Shown: one piece after another, positions 33,602 to 42,054 of the stretch
How the letters are laid out: every line of letters begins with the position of its first letter
How positions within the stretch are numbered: position 1 is the first letter of the stretch
Assembly: GCF_002198655.1 (NCBI RefSeq)
Contig: NZ_MWLN01000179.1
Span: forward strand, 1 to 49,006
DNA length: 49,006 nucleotides
Direction: 5' to 3'
Origin: Kineosporia sp. A_224
Lineage (GTDB): Bacteria; Actinomycetota; Actinomycetes; Actinomycetales; Kineosporiaceae
Position numbers and translations under genes: made by a program
Notes under the pieces: generated by a model
What the model was told of the DNA's origin: nothing
The model's input: the letters and a program-made list of their open reading frames with translations, nothing else
The model's database searches: none

Positions 33602-33928
33602 TCACGCGCCCGGCGATCGCCGCCGCATCCCCCGCAGCACCCGGCGCAGCCCCCGTGGCTGCGCGGGCGCGACGGGGGCGGGGCCGAACGCCGGCAGGAA
33701 CGGCATGGCGTTCCACGCCCCGCCGTCCACAAGCACCCTTGCCGCCTCGCTCGACGCCGGGCACGGGCTCGACGCCCCGCACGCGCCGCAGCAGCCGAGC
33801 GCCGGGTCGAGCCGGTGCACGACCATGACCGCGCAGGCGGCGTCGAACACCCGGGTGCGGGCCTCCTGCACCGCCCGGAGGTCGCCGCGCCGACCGGGTC
33901 CTGGGCCGTCGAAAGGCGTGCTGCGCAT
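33602..33928 (-). CDS. Small Cys-containing hypothetical protein
   Basis: A 108-residue protein with four clustered cysteines (LGCCGACGASSPCPASSEAA) and a basic C-terminus (LRRVLRGMRRRSPGA). No membrane helix or known domain. The ATG at 33928 has AGGGGGG 5-6 bp upstream. It is divergent from the XRE/DUF5753 regulator at 34046. The cysteine cluster could bind a metal; this is inference. Confidence 0.6.
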   Translation of the reverse strand: MRSTPFDGPGPGRRGDLRAVQEARTRVFDAACAVMVVHRLDPALGCCGACGASSPCPASSEAARVLVDGGAWNAMPFLPAFGPAPVAPAQPRGLRRVLRGMRRRSPGA

Positions 33929-34045
33929 GGAGTCCCCCCTGCATAGGGCGGTGGCTCCCCCGAGCGCATCCGCCTGCCCCATCATCGTCACGACGGTGCG
34001 CACCGGGCGAGTCCCAGTAGTTGGGAACGGCAGGGGCGGGGCGCC

Positions 34046-34894
34046 GTGAGCCAGACTGCGGGCCCTCCGGCGCCGGGCAGCTCGACGATGGTCCGGCGGC
34101 AGCTCGGCCGCCGGCTCCGGGCGCTGCGCGAGGCCTGCGGGAAGACCCGGCAGGACGTCGTGACGACGCGGATCATGTCGCACGGCAAGCTCGAGACGAT
34201 CGAGTACGGGCGCGCCGCCGTCCGGCCCGGGGACGTGTACGAGCTCTGCGCGCTCTACGGCGCGGCACCCGAGGTCACCACGGCACTGCGCGAGCTCGCG
34301 AGCGCCACCACCCACGACGGGTGGTGGCCGGAACGCGGCGGCGCCGCCGACAAGACGCTCCAGACGCTCGTCGACCTCGAGTACGCCGCGAGCGCCGTCT
34401 ACGTCGTCCAGCAGCTCGTCGTCCCCGACCTGCTCCAGACCGAGGACTACGCGCGGGCACTGGAACGCGCGAGCGCCCCGGACCGGCCGGCCGCGGCGGT
34501 CGAGACCGCCGTCCGGCTGCGGATGCTGCGGCAGACCGCGCTCGCCGAGCGCGAGGTGCCCGTGGACCTGCACGTCGTGCTCGGCGAGGGGGTGCTGCGG
34601 CTGACCGTCGGCGACGACTCGCTCATGAAGGACCAGGGCGCGCATCTGCTGGACGTCGCCCGCTCGGACAGCACCGAGATCCGGGTGCTCCGTTTTCGCG
34701 ACGGCCCGCACACAGGCCTGCTCGGCGACTTCACGATCATGGACTTCCCGGACGCCGAGGACCCCTCCGTCGCGTACGACGCGTCGTACGTCGCCTCGCG
34801 CTACTACGACCGGACGGCGCCCGTGGAGCGGCACCGCGCGGTGTGGTCAGCCGTGCACGCCCGGGCCGTGCCGCTGGAGGACCTCGGCGTCTGA
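34046..34894 (+). CDS. XRE family regulator with DUF5753 domain
   Basis: Protein of 282 residues. The N-terminal XRE helix-turn-helix (QLGRRLRALREACGKTRQDV) is followed by the DUF5753 ligand or partner domain with its hallmark VVQQLVVPDLLQTEDYARAL and LHVVLGEGVLRLTVG. In Streptomyces relatives these are paired with a small DUF397 protein; none is seen here. The cysteine-rich gene at 33928 is divergent and may be its target. The end overlaps the convergent PQ-loop gene by 48 bases. Confidence 0.88.
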   Translation: MSQTAGPPAPGSSTMVRRQLGRRLRALREACGKTRQDVVTTRIMSHGKLETIEYGRAAVRPGDVYELCALYGAAPEVTTALRELASATTHDGWWPERGGAADKTLQTLVDLEYAASAVYVVQQLVVPDLLQTEDYARALERASAPDRPAAAVETAVRLRMLRQTALAEREVPVDLHVVLGEGVLRLTVGDDSLMKDQGAHLLDVARSDSTEIRVLRFRDGPHTGLLGDFTIMDFPDAEDPSVAYDASYVASRYYDRTAPVERHRAVWSAVHARAVPLEDLGV

Positions 34895-35491
34895 GACCAG
34901 GCCCAGCATCCGCCGGCGACCGAGGATGACGGCCGTCGTCACGGCGTTCACCACGGCGAAGTAGGCCGGATAGAGGAGCAGGTCGACCGCGACCTGCCCG
35001 ACCGCGACGGTGCCGAGCACCCCGGAGCCGGCGGCGAGCGCGAACGTGCTCGCCGTCTCGGACGACGGGTCGCGCCAGGTCTTCGGCAGCATGAGCAGCA
35101 CGCCGATGGCGTCCGCGACGAGCACGCACGCGGTGGCGACGAGCGGCTGCGCCGAGACGGCCCAGCCCACGATGCCTGCTCCGGCGAGCACGAGCAGCGC
35201 CCACTCCCCCGGGCTCACGCCGCCGACCCCGCGGCGCAGCGACAGCAGCAGCACGAGCGTCGTGCTCGCCGCCTGCACGGTGAGGACGACGAGGCTCCAC
35301 CCGCCGCCCGACGCGACCTGCGAGGCGAGCGCCGTGCAGCCGAGCACGCTCCAGATGAGCCACGTGCCGCGGTGCGGCCGGGTCGTGCCGCGCATGATGT
35401 CGCGCACGTACGGCACCGGGTCGACGACGGCGAGCAGCCCGCCGAGCAGGCCGGCGACCGCGAAGACGTCGAGCGCCACGGACGGCGTCAC
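34847..35491 (-). CDS. PQ-loop-like polytopic membrane protein
   Basis: Protein of 214 residues with about seven membrane segments. The first repeat (VAGLLGGLLAVVDPVPYVRD, then IMRGTTRPHRGTWLIWSVLG) resembles PQ-loop/SemiSWEET-type transporters, with a conserved Pro and a Trp-rich second helix. The GTG start at 35491 overlaps the stop of the arginine decarboxylase gene (GTGA), so the pair is coupled. A role in moving arginine, agmatine or a related amine is an inference from this coupling. It overlaps the convergent XRE gene end. Confidence 0.68.
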   Translation of the reverse strand: MTPSVALDVFAVAGLLGGLLAVVDPVPYVRDIMRGTTRPHRGTWLIWSVLGCTALASQVASGGGWSLVVLTVQAASTTLVLLLSLRRGVGGVSPGEWALLVLAGAGIVGWAVSAQPLVATACVLVADAIGVLLMLPKTWRDPSSETASTFALAAGSGVLGTVAVGQVAVDLLLYPAYFAVVNAVTTAVILGRRRMLGLVSDAEVLQRHGPGVHG

Positions 35492-36015
35492 GGCGCCGGC
35501 ACCGGCTCGGCGACCGGCCACCGCTCGGCGACCGGCCGGGTGGACCGCCACGCGACGGACTCGAAGACGGCGACGACGAGCGCGCACACCGGTGTCCCGT
35601 CGCAGCGCGCCCCCGCGACCTGCAGCCCGGACGACGGCAGCGCGATGCCGCCGCGGTTGGCCCGCAAGGCGTCGAGGCTCGCCGCGACCGTCTCGCGCAG
35701 CGCGGTCTCCCCGTGCGCCTCGTGCTCGACGAGCAGGCCGCGGCCGGTGCGGTCCTGTACCCAGCCGATCCCGGCCCACACCTCGTCGCCCGGCGTGCTC
35801 GTGCGCGCCTGCGCCATGACGCAGTAGAGCCGGTCGCCCCAGCCGCCCGGGGTGTCCCGGACCCGCGGCACGAGCCGCGGCCGCGCCCCCGGTGGCAGCA
35901 CCGAGCTGAGGTAGATGAGGTTGCGGTCGGCGATGCCGGCGCTCACGAGCGCCGCGTCGAAGGCGCTCAGCTCCGTCGGCCCGTGACCGACCGCTGCGAC
36001 GACGGGAATATCCAC
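35488..36015 (-). CDS. Pyruvoyl-dependent arginine decarboxylase
   Basis: Makes agmatine and CO2 from arginine, with a pyruvoyl group formed by self-cleavage. It has 175 residues. The cleavage motif is YLSSVLPPGA; S37-S38 would be the split serines and N32 the conserved Asn five residues before, matching the spacing in the archaeal enzyme. VEHEAHGE near residue 97 supplies the acidic residue. GTG 36015 follows AGGAGG at 5 bp. A PQ-loop-like membrane protein is co-encoded. Confidence 0.85.
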   Translation of the reverse strand: MDIPVVAAVGHGPTELSAFDAALVSAGIADRNLIYLSSVLPPGARPRLVPRVRDTPGGWGDRLYCVMAQARTSTPGDEVWAGIGWVQDRTGRGLLVEHEAHGETALRETVAASLDALRANRGGIALPSSGLQVAGARCDGTPVCALVVAVFESVAWRSTRPVAERWPVAEPVPAP

Positions 36016-36173
36016 GTACCCCTCCTGGCCTGGCGGGTCCGCACGCCCGGTCGTGGGCGCCACCCGGCGAGAGAGTCGCGCGAGTGGATCAGTGCGGCGT
36101 CACAACGAGGTCCGTGGAGGCACGCGTGATACGTACGACCGCGATGCGCACGACCGCGGCCGGCGGTGGCCGG

Positions 36174-36461
36174 TCAGCCCGGGACGAACGCAAGCGCCGT
36201 CCCGCCGAACAGGACGACGCCACTCGCCGCCAGCCCCACGGCGAGCACGGTGGTCCGCACCCGCGGCCGGACGGCGTGCGCGGCCGCGCGGGGCACCCTG
36301 ACCCGGCTGCCCCGCGGGCGGGCCGACCTCGACCGTGGCGGCGCTCCGGCCTCGTGCCGCGGTGCGGCGCACTCCTCGCCCGGTCGCCGGGCGCGGCGCC
36401 GGCGGGAGCGCGGTTCGGCAGTGATGACGGTCATCGTCATGGAGAGCTTCTGCCCGCCCAC
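36174..36461 (-). CDS. Short Arg-rich protein with C-terminal membrane helix; possible truncated paralogue
   Basis: About 95 residues. The N-terminal two thirds are very rich in Arg (RRRRARRPGEE and RSRSARPRGSRVRVPR), then comes TTVLAVGLAASGVVLFGGTA and an end at LAFVPG. The segment VGLAASGV and the AFVP ending match the signal/anchor regions of the exported proteins at 38852 and 36622. It may therefore be an N-terminal remnant whose exported part was lost. GGGAGG lies 9 bp before GTG 36461; other starts are possible. Confidence 0.5.
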   Translation of the reverse strand: MGGQKLSMTMTVITAEPRSRRRRARRPGEECAAPRHEAGAPPRSRSARPRGSRVRVPRAAAHAVRPRVRTTVLAVGLAASGVVLFGGTALAFVPG

Positions 36462-36621
36462 GCCCGTCACCTCCCGACTCGACCGTCACCCGACACGGCC
36501 ATCCTGACGGGACGGGCGACCGGCAGACCGACGACGCGCCGGGACCGATGCACATCGGCACAGATCAGCGCCGATCACCCGCGGGCAGGACCCGTTGCCC
36601 CGCAGGGCATCCAGAGCGCGG

Positions 36622-37098
36622 TCAGATCGACTGCAGCGGCCAGGTGAGCAGAAGGGTTGCACCGATGCACGCGTTCTGGTTCACGGGCAGGTTGTTGAAC
36701 GTCACGGGCACCTGCGCGACGACGGCGGTGTCCGCCGGGGCGACCTGGGTGAGGGTGTAGTTGGTCGGGGCTCCGACGGTGAAGCTCTCCTGCGGGCAGA
36801 CGCCGGCGACGCCGACCTTCTTGAACACCTCGATCTGGGGCGCGGCGAGCCGCCCCGCCGGCAGCACGACGTTCGCGACGGTGGGGTTGAAGGCGATGAC
36901 GTCGAGGTACGCCGTCCCCGCACCGATGACGTCGACGCCGACCTTGTCGACGGTGAGCCGCAGGCGGGCCGCGTCGGCGGGCGTCTGGACCTGCCCCGAG
37001 CCGCTGACGGACGTCGCCGGCACGAACGCGTTCGCCACACCGCCGATCGCCACCAGCGTCGCGGCTGCGACCAGCACGGTCCTCGTCCTGACCTTCAT
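36622..37098 (-). CDS. Exported protein of the AFVPATSVSGSG family
   Basis: A 158-residue secreted protein. The signal peptide is MKVRTRTVLVAAATLVAIGG, cleaved near ANAF. The mature protein begins VPATSVSGSG, is rich in beta-prone sequence, and ends with NACIGATLLLTWPLQSI. Two cysteines (VCPQES and ACIGA) could form a disulfide. It shares both the N-terminal motif and the C-GA end with the protein at 40017-40487. Function unknown; surface or extracellular matrix components are possible. Confidence 0.75.
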   Translation of the reverse strand: MKVRTRTVLVAAATLVAIGGVANAFVPATSVSGSGQVQTPADAARLRLTVDKVGVDVIGAGTAYLDVIAFNPTVANVVLPAGRLAAPQIEVFKKVGVAGVCPQESFTVGAPTNYTLTQVAPADTAVVAQVPVTFNNLPVNQNACIGATLLLTWPLQSI

Positions 37099-37151
37099 GT
37101 TCTATGTCCTTCCCCGATGGGCCGTGCGGTTCCTGTGGCGTGCTGCGGTGC

Positions 37152-38855
37152 TCATTCCTGGACCCCGATCCGCAGTGCGTCGATCTCGAGACCCGCGCTG
37201 CCGCGGGCCATGACGCACACGTGGAGCGTGCGGGGCGTCGTGGTGTCGAAGGCCGGGCCGGTGAAGGTCACCGACGTGGCGTCCGCGCCGAGGTCGAGCG
37301 GTTCGGCCGGTCCCCAGGTGGTGCCGTCCAGGGACGCCATGACCTGGGCCTCGTCCACCCCGGCCGGGGTACCGGCGAACCGCAGCCGGGCGGTGACCGT
37401 CGGCGTCGTCACGGGCGTGGGCCCGGCCGGGACGGCGACCGCCACGACGAGCGCCGGCGCGGTGCAGGTCGCCGGGAGCGGGCCGGCCGGGTCCGGCGGC
37501 ACCTCCACGGCACCGCCGCCCGGGCCGGCGAGCGCGGCGGGGTCGAGGGGCGCCGTCACGGGCTGCGGTGCCCAGGCGGTGCCGTCGAAGTGCCAGATGC
37601 CGGCGGCGGCGACACCGGAGGCGGGGTCGGCCACGGCCCAGACGTGCGAGGCGCCGAGCACGGTGGCGGCCGCGAGCCCGCGGATGCCGGCCGGGGCGCC
37701 GCTGCCGGCCACGTCCTGCGCCCAGGTGATCGTCGTCGCGTCCGGGGTGCCGCGCCACAGGTGACCGTCGGCGCCCAGCGCGAGGTAGGTCTGCCCGGTC
37801 CGGTCCCAGGTGAGGGCCGACAGCGCGACGGGGACGGCGAGGGGCGCGAAGGTGCCCGGGTCGCCGCAGGTCGTGGTGTCGGTGACGCAGCGCGCCGCGA
37901 AGCCGTCGGTGCCGGTGACGAGCAGGTCGTGGTCGGTCGGGCCGGCGACGCCGAGCAGCGCGACGCCGTCCGGTGCCGCGACGGCGGCGGCGTCGTCCGC
38001 CCAGGTCTGCCCGCCGTCCGTGGACCGCAGGAAGTGTGCGCCGGCGGCGACGGCGACGAGCCTGTCGTCGTCGGAGCCGCGGACCCCGGTGGCGGTCGCG
38101 CCGTCGAGCAACGCCTCGGCGGCGGGTACGGCGTTCCAGCCTGCACTGTCGTCCCAGCAGTCGTCGGTGCAGTGCCGCACGGCCGCCGCCCCGACGGCCC
38201 AGGCCTGCGACGCCGACAGGTAGGTGGCGGCCCGCAGGTCGGCCGTCGTCCCGCTCAGAGCGGGCACCCAGTGCGGGCGTGTGTCGTCGGTGCAGTCGCT
38301 GTCCGCGCAGACGACCTCGCTGCCACCGTCCCCGACGGCGAACCCGCGTGCCCCGTCGGCGGCGACCGCGATCCCGTGCAGCGCGGCTCGCGCACCGACG
38401 ACGTCGGCGCGGCCCGGCTCGAGCGAGGCGGAGAGCCGCTCCTCGCTCGGGGGCCCGGCCCAGGTGTGGCGCAGGGCCGTGACCCGGTACCGGAAGGAGC
38501 CGCCGGGTGCGCCGTGGGTGTCGACGGCGGTGCACGCCCCGGCGGAGCATGCGGGGCCGGACGTCGGGCTGACGACCGCCCACGCCGCGCTGCCGACTCC
38601 CCTGCGCTCGACCTGCCAGCCGGTGGCCGCGAGCCCGGTCGGCTCCTGCCACGCGAGCCGGACGCGGCCGGTGTCGAGGTCGGTCGCGGTGACGCTCGTC
38701 GCGAGGTCGGTCGGGGCCGCGAGCCGCGCCGTCCCGACGGCGACGTCGGCCGTGCCGGAGAGCGCGACCCAGGCGAGCGCGGGCCCGGCGACGCCGACGA
38801 CGAGCGCGGCACCGAGGGCGGCGACGGTGACCGGCGTCAGCGGGCGGCGCCTCAC
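37152..38855 (-). CDS. Large secreted protein with fibronectin-like and beta-propeller regions
   Basis: Protein of 567 residues. A signal peptide (TPVTVAALGAALVVGVAGPA) is followed by a fibronectin type III-like domain (TGRVRLAWQEPTGLAATGWQ to FRYRVTALRHTW). Several blades resembling BNR/Ycf48-type propellers follow, with HFLRSTDGGQTWADD as the clearest blade. A final beta-sandwich contains VMASLDGTTWGPAEPLDL. Paired cysteines (SACTA, VRHCTDDCWDD) suggest disulfides. The GTG start at 38855 overlaps the preceding gene's stop (GTGA). Probably a cell-surface or secreted binding protein. Confidence 0.75.
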   Translation of the reverse strand: MRRRPLTPVTVAALGAALVVGVAGPALAWVALSGTADVAVGTARLAAPTDLATSVTATDLDTGRVRLAWQEPTGLAATGWQVERRGVGSAAWAVVSPTSGPACSAGACTAVDTHGAPGGSFRYRVTALRHTWAGPPSEERLSASLEPGRADVVGARAALHGIAVAADGARGFAVGDGGSEVVCADSDCTDDTRPHWVPALSGTTADLRAATYLSASQAWAVGAAAVRHCTDDCWDDSAGWNAVPAAEALLDGATATGVRGSDDDRLVAVAAGAHFLRSTDGGQTWADDAAAVAAPDGVALLGVAGPTDHDLLVTGTDGFAARCVTDTTTCGDPGTFAPLAVPVALSALTWDRTGQTYLALGADGHLWRGTPDATTITWAQDVAGSGAPAGIRGLAAATVLGASHVWAVADPASGVAAAGIWHFDGTAWAPQPVTAPLDPAALAGPGGGAVEVPPDPAGPLPATCTAPALVVAVAVPAGPTPVTTPTVTARLRFAGTPAGVDEAQVMASLDGTTWGPAEPLDLGADATSVTFTGPAFDTTTPRTLHVCVMARGSAGLEIDALRIGVQE

Positions 38856-39427
38856 GAGAGCCTCACCGAGACCACGACGGGGATCCGGAACGAGGCCCCC
38901 TGGCAGGCGGGCGCCGCGGCGGACGACATGGTGATGCTGCCGGTGAAGGTCGCCTGCCCACCGGCCGGCACGGTCGAGGCCAGCGCGAGCGGGTCGACGG
39001 TCGCGGCGAACCCGACGACCGCCGGGTCGCAGGCGGGGTCCCCGTCGGCGAGCCGGGCGCCGTCCGCCGTCAGGGACTGGACGACGACCGGCCGGTCGTA
39101 CGGGTTCTCCACCGTGACGGTCGCGGGCACCTCGAGCCCGGGGGCGAGGTCCTCGGCGGGGCGGGCGAGCGCGGTGAACGGCACGGGGGCACCGACGGGC
39201 GTCGTGCCGGAGCCGGAGGCGAGCCCGCCCACGAACCCGGTCGCCGCACCGGCGGCCACGGCGACACCGGACGCGGCCAGACCGACCAGCGCGAGGGAGC
39301 GCACGAGACGCACGCGGCGCGGCCGGCCCCGGTAGGGGGCGTCGCCCGCCTGGTGCCGGGGGCTGCGCCGACCGTCAGCGGTGGTGGTGGTCGTCGTGGT
39401 CGTCGTCATCGTCGTCGTGGTGGCCAT
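38852..39427 (-). CDS. Exported protein with poly-Thr N-terminus
   Basis: Protein of 191 residues from the ATG at 39427, chosen because GGAGG lies 8 bp upstream. It starts MATTTTMTTTTTTTTTADGR, then an Arg-rich stretch, a membrane/signal helix (LALVGLAASGVAVAAGAATG), and a beta-rich exported domain with LEVPATVTVENPYDRPVVVQ and a C-terminal CQGASFRIPVVVSVRLS. The end resembles the C-GA ends of its neighbours. The first 53 bases overlap, in another frame, the end of the upstream gene. Confidence 0.75.
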   Translation of the reverse strand: MATTTTMTTTTTTTTTADGRRSPRHQAGDAPYRGRPRRVRLVRSLALVGLAASGVAVAAGAATGFVGGLASGSGTTPVGAPVPFTALARPAEDLAPGLEVPATVTVENPYDRPVVVQSLTADGARLADGDPACDPAVVGFAATVDPLALASTVPAGGQATFTGSITMSSAAAPACQGASFRIPVVVSVRLS

Positions 39428-39923
39428 GTCCGTCACCTCCGCTCTGGATCCGCGCCGTCCCCGTGTAGGTGACGGTGAGCTTCGCGCCGAGGCAGGCGTT
39501 CTGCGGCCACGGGCGGTCGGGCATCGTGACCCCCGGCCGCTGGGCCAGGGGGATGTGCAGCTGGGAGAGCTTCCGGGTCTTGCGGGGCGGGACGACGAGG
39601 GGCAGCGGCCCGCTGTACGCGACCGGCTCGTAGTTCTCCAGGGCGCACGCGCGGTGCTTCTTGTCGACCTTGACGACAGTGACCGTCAGCGCGTCGACGA
39701 GCAGCGGCTTCGAGGACCGATTGCGGATCTTCGCGTCGAGGTGGACCGTGCCGCCGGGCAGCAGGCCCTTGGCGCTGCCGCTCACCTTGACCCGGTGCGA
39801 AGACGAGTGTGTGAGAACCGTCGCCGGGTCGACGCTCTGCGAGCCGCCGAGCATGAGCGCCGTCGCGGCGCCGATCACCGCTAACGGAACGCCCCGGCCT
39901 CGCCCAGCTCTCACCGCGAACAC
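39375..39923 (-). CDS. Exported protein with Asp/His-rich C-terminal tail
   Basis: Protein of 182 residues from GTG 39923 (GGGGGAGG 6 bp upstream). The N-terminal helix VPLAVIGAATALMLGGSQSV precedes a beta-rich domain (RVKVSGSAKGLLPGGTVHLD to NACLGAKLTVTYTGTA, again the C-GA motif). The last 20 residues are GDGHGHHDDDDDDHDDHHHR, a composition suited to metal binding. That tail is encoded by the same DNA as the poly-Thr start of the next gene. Confidence 0.75.
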   Translation of the reverse strand: MFAVRAGRGRGVPLAVIGAATALMLGGSQSVDPATVLTHSSSHRVKVSGSAKGLLPGGTVHLDAKIRNRSSKPLLVDALTVTVVKVDKKHRACALENYEPVAYSGPLPLVVPPRKTRKLSQLHIPLAQRPGVTMPDRPWPQNACLGAKLTVTYTGTARIQSGGDGHGHHDDDDDDHDDHHHR

Positions 39924-40016
39924 GTGGTGCCTCCCCCAGCGGTCTCCTGCGTCTGCCTGCTGCAACCCCGGGTGCCGGCCCATCGCGCGGGCCGGCACCT
40001 CGGGGAGTGCGTCGAA

Positions 40017-40487
40017 TCAGACGGTGCTGAACGCGAGCGTCAGCTCGGCGCCGATGCAGCCCGCCTGGTCGACCGGCTTCTCGTTGAACACAACGGTGGC
40101 GAAGCCGACCGGCACGCCCGATGCCCCGGCCGGGACCGACGCCGGCGTGCCGGTGAAGGTCGCCGTGAAGGAGCCCGGCTCGCAGGTCGCCGCGTGTGCG
40201 GCGTCGAGCGTGACCGCCACCTCGACGGCGGCGGACGACGGCGACGTGAGCGCCACCGTCGAACTGCTCGACGCGACCACGACGACGTCGCCGGCGTTCG
40301 GGACGCTGGAGAACGGATCGGCGGTGTCGCCGACAGCGGTCGTCAGCACGAGCGCGGTCGAGGCGGTCGCCGTGCCCGCGGTACCGGAGCCGCTGACGCT
40401 GGTCGCGCTGATGAACGCGTAGGCGACACCGCCTGTCATGAGCAGGGCAGCGGTCGAGACGGCGAGGGTCTTCTTGTGGACGATCAT
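40017..40487 (-). CDS. Exported protein of the AFISATSVSGSG family
   Basis: Protein of 156 residues with a signal peptide (KKTLAVSTAALLMTGGVAYA) and mature start FISATSVSGSG, nearly the same as the 36622 protein. The mature part is beta-prone with a Ser/Thr/Val bias, ATCEPGSFTATFTGTP and the end AGCIGAELTLAFSTV. The ATG at 40487 is preceded by GGGGAAGAGAG. It is the first gene of the minus-strand exported cluster running down to 36.6 kb. Confidence 0.78.
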   Translation of the reverse strand: MIVHKKTLAVSTAALLMTGGVAYAFISATSVSGSGTAGTATASTALVLTTAVGDTADPFSSVPNAGDVVVVASSSSTVALTSPSSAAVEVAVTLDAAHAATCEPGSFTATFTGTPASVPAGASGVPVGFATVVFNEKPVDQAGCIGAELTLAFSTV

Positions 40488-40963
40488 GGCTCTCTTCCCC
40501 TGAGCGCGATTGGAAGCCCGGAGCAACCAGTGCGTGCGACCCCCGCCGGTAGATGCGCACTGGCTGTCACGGTCGGCGACTCCTGTAGTCACCGTGGCCC
40601 CATCAGGACCGTCCGTAACTTCTCAGTCACGTACAGCAACACGCGACGCGACGCGCCGACCTCACCGGAATCCAGGGAAGATCGCCCGTTCGGCCAGGGT
40701 CCGCGGGGGCCGACCGGACCGACTGCGGGCGACACGCTCCGTCTCTGACCGATTTACGCCGCGTGATGGTGAAGTGCGGACTACTGTGACTGCTTGTCGG
40801 CCGGAGAATCATTTCCGGTGACGTTCGGGGAATTCCTGCAATCTCCTCGTGAAGCCGATGGCCGGGCACCGTCCTCGCGGCGGCGGCGACCGTTTCCTGC
40901 TCCGGTTGCAGTGACGCGCCGGCGGGCCACGAGAACTGATCTGACATGCACGGGGGAAATACT
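40488..40963. other. Divergent intergenic region upstream of the exported cluster
   Basis: A 476-bp stretch between divergent genes with no credible gene. It is less GC-rich than its surroundings from about 40740 to 40960, as expected for promoters, but no convincing -35/-10 pair stood out. Confidence 0.45.
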
Positions 40964-41689
40964 GTGACAACGCTCGCCGATATCCGCCCGACGGTCGGGA
41001 CCCGGATGTTCGGGCCGACGCCTCTGTTCGTCGTCGTCCCCGCGAAGGGTCCTCTGACGCATTCCGCGTCGCACCCGGACGTCGTCGATCTCACCACTCA
41101 CGACACAGCGCCCGGCCCGGTGATGGAGGCCCTCACCGACTGCACCGTGCTGCACGGGTGGCTCCCGGCCCCGGCGGTGACGACGCTCCTCGCCCTGCTC
41201 GCCCTGCCGACGACGGTCCGGGTGCGGGCGGCTGTCGAGCACGCGGCCCGGTCCACCGACCGGACGGCGCCGGGCAGCGCCGCACTGTGCGGCCTGGCCC
41301 GCGCTCTGCTCTCGAAGTTCGCGTCGCCAGACCGCATCGCGCACGACGTCGCGGACCGGGCCCGGCGGCTCACGGCAGGGATCGATCCGTTCCCGCTCAA
41401 CGGTTCTACTTCAGCACTGCACACCGTCGTCGCGCTCGCGGCGGACCGGCCCGACGACCCCGGGATCGTCGCGCCGCTCTTCCTCCGGCAGCACCGGCTC
41501 CGCGCCGGCGAGACCCTGCCGGTCCTGCACCACGTGCCGCTCCTGCTCGTCACCGGCGGCCTCGAGCTGCATCCGGCGAGCGGCGATGAGGTCGTCGTCG
41601 GAGCGGCCTTAACGACGACACCCGGCGCATCGACAGGCCTGCAGCGCCTCGCGAACCTGCTGGCACCGACACCGGCCCTCACCGGCTGA
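40964..41689 (+). CDS. Hypothetical protein
   Basis: Protein of 241 residues without recognised domain. No membrane helix or signal peptide is seen; composition is Ala/Leu/Thr-rich with alpha-helical segments (VTTLLALLALPTTVRVRAAV). GTG 40964 is chosen because GGGGGA lies 6-7 bp upstream; ATG 40946 is the alternative. It lies between the exported cluster and the polysaccharide genes. Confidence 0.6.
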   Translation: MTTLADIRPTVGTRMFGPTPLFVVVPAKGPLTHSASHPDVVDLTTHDTAPGPVMEALTDCTVLHGWLPAPAVTTLLALLALPTTVRVRAAVEHAARSTDRTAPGSAALCGLARALLSKFASPDRIAHDVADRARRLTAGIDPFPLNGSTSALHTVVALAADRPDDPGIVAPLFLRQHRLRAGETLPVLHHVPLLLVTGGLELHPASGDEVVVGAALTTTPGASTGLQRLANLLAPTPALTG

Positions 41690-42054
41690 TCAAGCCGCAC
41701 CGGCGCACCAGCCCGACAGGGCGCTGGTTATCGATCGCACGCCGGTGAGCGATATCGCATTCATCGAAGAATGCCCGCCGCACGCAGCGTCACCACTAGC
41801 GTTCGAACCGGTTGGGGGATTTCCGCGCGGGGGCGCATGAGTCTTTCCCGGCGCCACGCGCATGGCTCGCTGCGGCGCTGCTCGACCACGCCTTGTCTCG
41901 ATCAAGAAATGCATATCTCGCTCGCATCACGCAGCGTCAGAATCCGGCGCCGAACGATGCGGTCGAAACCCTGGGGGTAACCGCACGTGATTCTTTCCGG
42001 ATCGAATGGCCGCTGGGCCCACTGCCCGCTGCGGACCGTCACGAAGGTGGCCCG
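41690..42054. other. Region upstream of the polysaccharide operon
   Basis: A 365-bp spacer. It contains the palindrome GCGATATCGC (about 41750) and the inverted pair CATTC/GAATG just after it. The reading frame of the next gene is open back to 41812, but the sequence before 42055 has weak coding character. Confidence 0.4.
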
